Of a stretch of DNA of 8,955 nucleotides, positions 5,685 through 8,955 are shown piece after piece; within the stretch, counting starts at the first letter, position 1; each line of letters starts with the position of its first letter. The DNA lies in contig JAFYNU010000434.1 in assembly GCA_017547975.1 (NCBI GenBank), forward strand, positions 1 to 8,955, read 5' to 3'. The notes under the pieces were generated by a model. The model searched no databases. It was not told where the DNA came from and worked only from the letters and a program-made list of their open reading frames with translations. The DNA comes from Clostridia bacterium (lineage in GTDB: Bacteria; Bacillota; Clostridia; Oscillospirales; QAMX01). The position numbers were made by a program, and so were the translations under genes.

Positions 5685-7718
5685 ATGGAGCTTTCGTCAC
5701 CGGTGACCGAATGCAAGCGGGTCGGTCCCAAAAGTGCCCAGGCGTTGGCAAGGCTTGGCATTCATACCGTGAGGGATCTTTTATATCACTATCCCCGTGG
5801 CTATGAGGATCGCACCAAAATCACCCCGGTGGATGAGCTTTCCGGGGAAATGAACCAGTTGGCCCTGGTTACCATTACCGCCCCCGTTCGTAAGATTCGC
5901 ATCCGGGGGGGAAAGGTGATGATCCAGGCGGATGCCGCCGACGATTCGGGCAATATTCAGCTCTGCTTTTTCAACCAGGAATTTATGAAAAACGTCCTCC
6001 ACGAGGGGGATTCCTACTATATTTATGGGAAAGCCTCCGGCGGGCGGTTCGTCCGGGATATGATCAATCCGGAGGTACAGCCGGCTACAGGGGAGTTTTC
6101 CGGGGAAATCCTGCCCCTTTACCCCCTCACCGATGGGGTGCGGCAGAGCGACCTGCGCAAAGCGATCCGCCAGGCCTTGGACGAGTGCCTGGATAAAATC
6201 ACCGACTCCCTGCCAAACAGCGTGCGCATGGCCCATGGGCTTGCCACCGCCAGGTTTGCCATGGAGAATATCCATTTCCCCGCATCCGAAGAGGCCGCCG
6301 CCATGGCCCGGAAACGGCTGATTTTTGGGGAGTTCTTCCTCCTGGCGGCGGGCTTGAAGCAACGCAAGGATGCCCGGGTGGAGGAAGCGGGCAAGAAGAT
6401 GGATACCCGCTGTGTAAGCGAGTTTACCCGGAAGCTTCCCTTCACCCTTACCGGAGCCCAGGAGCGGACCCTGGGGGAAATCTGCACCGATCTGGCAAGC
6501 GGCTTCGTCATGAGCCGGCTGGTGCAGGGGGACGTGGGATCGGGCAAAACCGCCGTTGCCGCCGCCGCGGCTTTTGTGGCCATACAAAACCGATTTCAGG
6601 CGGCTGTGATGGCTCCTACCGAGCTTTTGGCGGCCCAACATGCAAAGACCTTCGCGGGGTTTCTGGCTCCCTTCGGGCTCAATTGTGCCCTTCTGACATC
6701 CTCCACCCCCGCCTCCCAAAAGAGACAGATTCTGGCGGGGCTTGCGGAGGGATCCATCCCCTTCGTAGTGGGGACCCACGCCCTTTTGGAAGAGCGGGTC
6801 TCCTTCCAAAACCTGGGATTTGTGGTGTGCGACGAGCAACACCGATTTGGCGTGGAACAGCGGGCCCGCCTGGCCGCCAAGGGGGAATCGGTACACACTC
6901 TGGTTATGTCGGCAACCCCCATTCCCCGAACCCTGGCCCTGGTGATGTATGGGGACCTGCAGGTTTCGGTGATCGACGAATTGCCCCCCGGCCGCAAAAA
7001 GGTGGATACCTTTGCCATTGGGGAGGAAAAGAGGGAAGGGCTTTACGGCTTCCTGCGGCAAAAGGTCGCCGAAGGCCGTCAGGTCTACGTCGTTTGTCCC
7101 CTGGTGGAGGAAAACGAGGCTCTGGAGCTCCAAAGCGTCACTGAATACACCCAAAAACTCCGGGAAGAGATATTTCCCGATCTTCGCATTGCCCTGCTTC
7201 ACGGCAGGTTGAAGCCCGCCGAAAAGAATGAGATTATGCGAACCTTTGCCTGTGGGGAGGCAGATATTCTGGTCTCCACCACCGTCATCGAGGTGGGCAT
7301 CGACGTGCCCAACGCCACCATCATGGTGGTGGAAAATGCCGAACGCTTCGGCCTTTCCCAGCTCCATCAGCTTCGCGGACGGGTGGGGCGCGGGAAGGAG
7401 CAGAGCTACTGCTTCCTGCTTTCGGATGCCGATGGGGACACCCGGCGGCGCCTGAAGGTGATGACCGCCACAAACGACGGCTTCAAGGTGGCGGAGGCCG
7501 ATCTGGAGCTCCGGGGCCCCGGCGACTTTTTCGGCAAGCGGCAATCGGGTCTGCCCGAAATGAAAATTGCCTCCTTCTCGGAGGACGTGAAGACCCTGGC
7601 TTTGGCCCAGGCCGCGGCGGCGGAGGTGCTGGAAGCCGACCCCAATTTGGAAAACGAGGAAAACCGCCACATGAAGCGGGCGGTGTCCCATTTAATTGAA
7701 AATCTGGAACGCAGTTAA
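5685..7718 (+). CDS. recG: ATP-dependent DNA helicase RecG
   Basis: RecG remodels stalled replication forks and moves branched DNA junctions, using ATP, in the cytoplasm on the nucleoid. The 677-residue product is of normal length. The N-terminal part (about 1-150) holds a helix-hairpin-like KRVGPKSAQALARLGI segment and the OB-fold wedge domain that grips the junction. Helicase motifs follow: Walker A GDVGSGKT (282-289), the RecG-typical DEQHRFG (383-389), SATPIPRT (409-416), the second RecA lobe with STTVIEVGIDVPNA (531-544) and QLRGRVGRG (562-570). GPGDFFGKRQSG (611-622) fits the C-terminal TRG region that couples ATP use to translocation. No key residue is missing. It has its own promoter, is divergent from the transporter unit, and is followed after 18 bases by the ApgM-family gene. 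Its codon use resembles that of its neighbours. Confidence 0.97.
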   Translation: MELSSPVTECKRVGPKSAQALARLGIHTVRDLLYHYPRGYEDRTKITPVDELSGEMNQLALVTITAPVRKIRIRGGKVMIQADAADDSGNIQLCFFNQEFMKNVLHEGDSYYIYGKASGGRFVRDMINPEVQPATGEFSGEILPLYPLTDGVRQSDLRKAIRQALDECLDKITDSLPNSVRMAHGLATARFAMENIHFPASEEAAAMARKRLIFGEFFLLAAGLKQRKDARVEEAGKKMDTRCVSEFTRKLPFTLTGAQERTLGEICTDLASGFVMSRLVQGDVGSGKTAVAAAAAFVAIQNRFQAAVMAPTELLAAQHAKTFAGFLAPFGLNCALLTSSTPASQKRQILAGLAEGSIPFVVGTHALLEERVSFQNLGFVVCDEQHRFGVEQRARLAAKGESVHTLVMSATPIPRTLALVMYGDLQVSVIDELPPGRKKVDTFAIGEEKREGLYGFLRQKVAEGRQVYVVCPLVEENEALELQSVTEYTQKLREEIFPDLRIALLHGRLKPAEKNEIMRTFACGEADILVSTTVIEVGIDVPNATIMVVENAERFGLSQLHQLRGRVGRGKEQSYCFLLSDADGDTRRRLKVMTATNDGFKVAEADLELRGPGDFFGKRQSGLPEMKIASFSEDVKTLALAQAAAAEVLEADPNLENEENRHMKRAVSHLIENLERS

Positions 7719-7721
7719 GAG

Positions 7722-7729
7722 AAAGGAAG
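7722..7729 (+). promoter_or_regulatory. Ribosome binding site of the ApgM-family gene
   Basis: AAAGGAAG starts 4 bases after the recG stop and stands 7 bases before the ATG at 7737. No promoter or terminator fits in the 18-base gap, so the gene is probably co-transcribed with recG. Confidence 0.8.
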
Positions 7730-7736
7730 ATTTCTT

Positions 7737-8954
7737 ATGAAGTATATCGTTGTACTTGGTGACGGCATGGGGGGACGTCCCATCGAAGCCCTGGGGGGCA
7801 AGACCACCCTGGAAACCGCCAAAACTCCCTACATGGATAAAATGGCCCGGGAAGGGGAGTGCGGCATCCTGAAGACCCTGATCGACGGTTACCCCATGGG
7901 CAGTGATGTGGCAAACCTGACGGTGCTTGGATATGAACCCAGAAAGTATTACACCGGCCGTTCCCCCCTGGAAGCCCTGGGGCTGGAACTGGATATTGGG
8001 GAACAGGACCTGGTGCTCCGGGCCAACCTGGTAAATATTTCGGAATCGGATCCCAAGAATGCCAAAATGGTGGACCATTCTTCCGACAAAATCACCGACG
8101 CCGAAGCCCTGGAGCTGGTGAAGGCCCTGCAGGCCATCCTGCCCCCGGATATGGAGCTTTATGCCGGTGCCAGCTACCGGAACATTCTGGTATGGCACAA
8201 TTACCTGGCAAACTACGACTACAAGCTGGAACTGGCCCCGCCCCACGATATTTTGGAGCAGGACGTGAAGGCCTATCTGCCCGCCGGCAACGGCGCCGAG
8301 GTGCTGTGGGAACTGACCCAAAAGAGCGTTGCCCTGCTGGAATCCCACCCGGTGAACCTGGCCCGGGCGGAAAAGGGCTTGAAAATGGCCAACTGTCTGT
8401 GGATGTGGGGGGATGGTACCCGACCCATGCTGGATAGCTTCGAAGGCCGCTACGGCCTGAAGGGTGCCATGGTCACCGCGGTCCCCCTCCTGGAGGGTAT
8501 CGCCTTCGGCACCGGTATGAAAAAGCAGAAGGTGGCAAACGTCACCGGCGACATCCACACCAATTTTGAAGGCAAGGCCAATGCCGCAATCGACGCCCTG
8601 AAGAATGGATTCGATTTCGCCTTCCTGCACATGGAAGCCCCGGATGAATGCGGTCACGACGGCAACGCCGCTGAAAAGGTGGAATCCATTGAATACGTGG
8701 ACGGCCGCGCCATCAAAATCATCTTTGACCGGATGGAGGAACTGGAGGACGAGGTGAAGATCCTCCTGCTTCCCGACCATGCCACCCCCATTGAGGCCCG
8801 TACCCACACCGCCGACGAGATTCCTTACGTGATCTGGTCCAGTAAACGGGAACTCCCCGGCCATGCCGAAGGGTATTCCGAAAAGGCCGCCAAGGCCACC
8901 GGCATCCGGGTGGAGGACGGTACCCAAATTTTGAGGCATTTCCTGAGTCTTTGA
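7737..8954 (+). CDS. apgM: ApgM-family cofactor-independent phosphoglycerate mutase (or proposed homoserine kinase)
   Basis: The 405-residue protein belongs to the alkaline phosphatase-like superfamily, archaeal-type iPGM branch. Visible metal and catalytic sites are VVLGDGMGG (Asp9), GYPMGSDVAN with Ser56 as the likely phospho-acceptor, EAPDECGHDGN (Asp303, His307), LLPDHATP (Asp347, His348) and His357. LWMWGDGTRP (221-230) and the GLKGAMVTAVPLLEGIAFGTGM segment (240-261) are hallmarks of this branch, and the length is typical (about 400). ApgM proteins interconvert 3- and 2-phosphoglycerate in glycolysis. Close bacterial relatives have been proposed to be homoserine kinases in threonine synthesis, and sequence reading alone does not separate the two. 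It is the second gene of a likely recG operon, a pairing with no obvious functional link. The stop TGA (8952-8954) is at the expected end of the family, showing TGA works as a stop in this genome. Confidence 0.88.
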   Translation: MKYIVVLGDGMGGRPIEALGGKTTLETAKTPYMDKMAREGECGILKTLIDGYPMGSDVANLTVLGYEPRKYYTGRSPLEALGLELDIGEQDLVLRANLVNISESDPKNAKMVDHSSDKITDAEALELVKALQAILPPDMELYAGASYRNILVWHNYLANYDYKLELAPPHDILEQDVKAYLPAGNGAEVLWELTQKSVALLESHPVNLARAEKGLKMANCLWMWGDGTRPMLDSFEGRYGLKGAMVTAVPLLEGIAFGTGMKKQKVANVTGDIHTNFEGKANAAIDALKNGFDFAFLHMEAPDECGHDGNAAEKVESIEYVDGRAIKIIFDRMEELEDEVKILLLPDHATPIEARTHTADEIPYVIWSSKRELPGHAEGYSEKAAKATGIRVEDGTQILRHFLSL

Positions 8955-8955
8955 T

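Noticed and set aside
5781..7691. Minus-strand frame of 636 codons opposite recG
   Set aside because: RecG motifs are intact on the plus strand; the antisense frame has no domain and follows from codon bias.
7692..8939. Minus-strand frame of 415 codons opposite the ApgM-family gene
   Set aside because: Same reason: the sense strand has all catalytic residues of a known family.
1..8955. CRISPR arrays, insertion sequences, phage genes, tRNA or rRNA
   Set aside because: No regularly spaced repeats, transposase or integrase motifs, or tRNA-like cloverleaf were seen on reading both strands; all space is taken by the listed genes and short gaps.

Overview
The window looks like chromosomal DNA of a GC-rich, anaerobic, gut-type Firmicute (Clostridia, perhaps Oscillospirales). 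This is inferred from a glycyl radical enzyme (which oxygen inactivates), a standalone PTS-like IIC membrane protein, a GH39-type glycosidase, strong AAAGGA/GGAGG ribosome binding sites, sigma-70 promoters in AT-rich gaps and a near absence of TTA, CTA and TCA codons. I see no mobile element, CRISPR array, tRNA or rRNA.

Left part (1-5469), an accessory carbohydrate or anaerobic-metabolism region. The 3' end of a GH39-like glycosidase enters from the left on the plus strand and meets a convergent glycyl radical enzyme (974-2941, minus) across a symmetric two-way terminator. The glycyl radical enzyme has its own good promoter, embedded in an unusual three-copy repeat, and lies downstream of a two-gene minus-strand transport unit. 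That unit is a 12-helix MFS-type transporter broken by one in-frame TGA after helix 8, followed 5 bases later by a PTS_EIIC_2-type membrane protein with no EIIA, EIIB or HPr partner nearby. A plausible but unproven reading is extracellular or intracellular glycan trimming, uptake of the product, then radical-based elimination of a polyol or sugar-derived compound. The activase that the radical enzyme needs is not in the window.

Right part (5586-8954), housekeeping. Two back-to-back sigma-70 promoters (5586-5613 minus, 5622-5650 plus) drive the transporter unit leftwards and recG rightwards. recG (DNA branch-migration helicase) is followed 18 bases later by a gene of the ApgM family (cofactor-independent phosphoglycerate mutase, or the related proposed homoserine kinase), probably in one operon. 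The window ends one base after its stop.

The most notable points are the short glycyl radical enzyme with a Cys-Gly-Cys-Gly-Cys-Thr-Glu active-site loop and no visible activase, the repeat that both forms the upstream terminator and flanks its promoter, and the in-frame TGA that splits an otherwise intact transporter.
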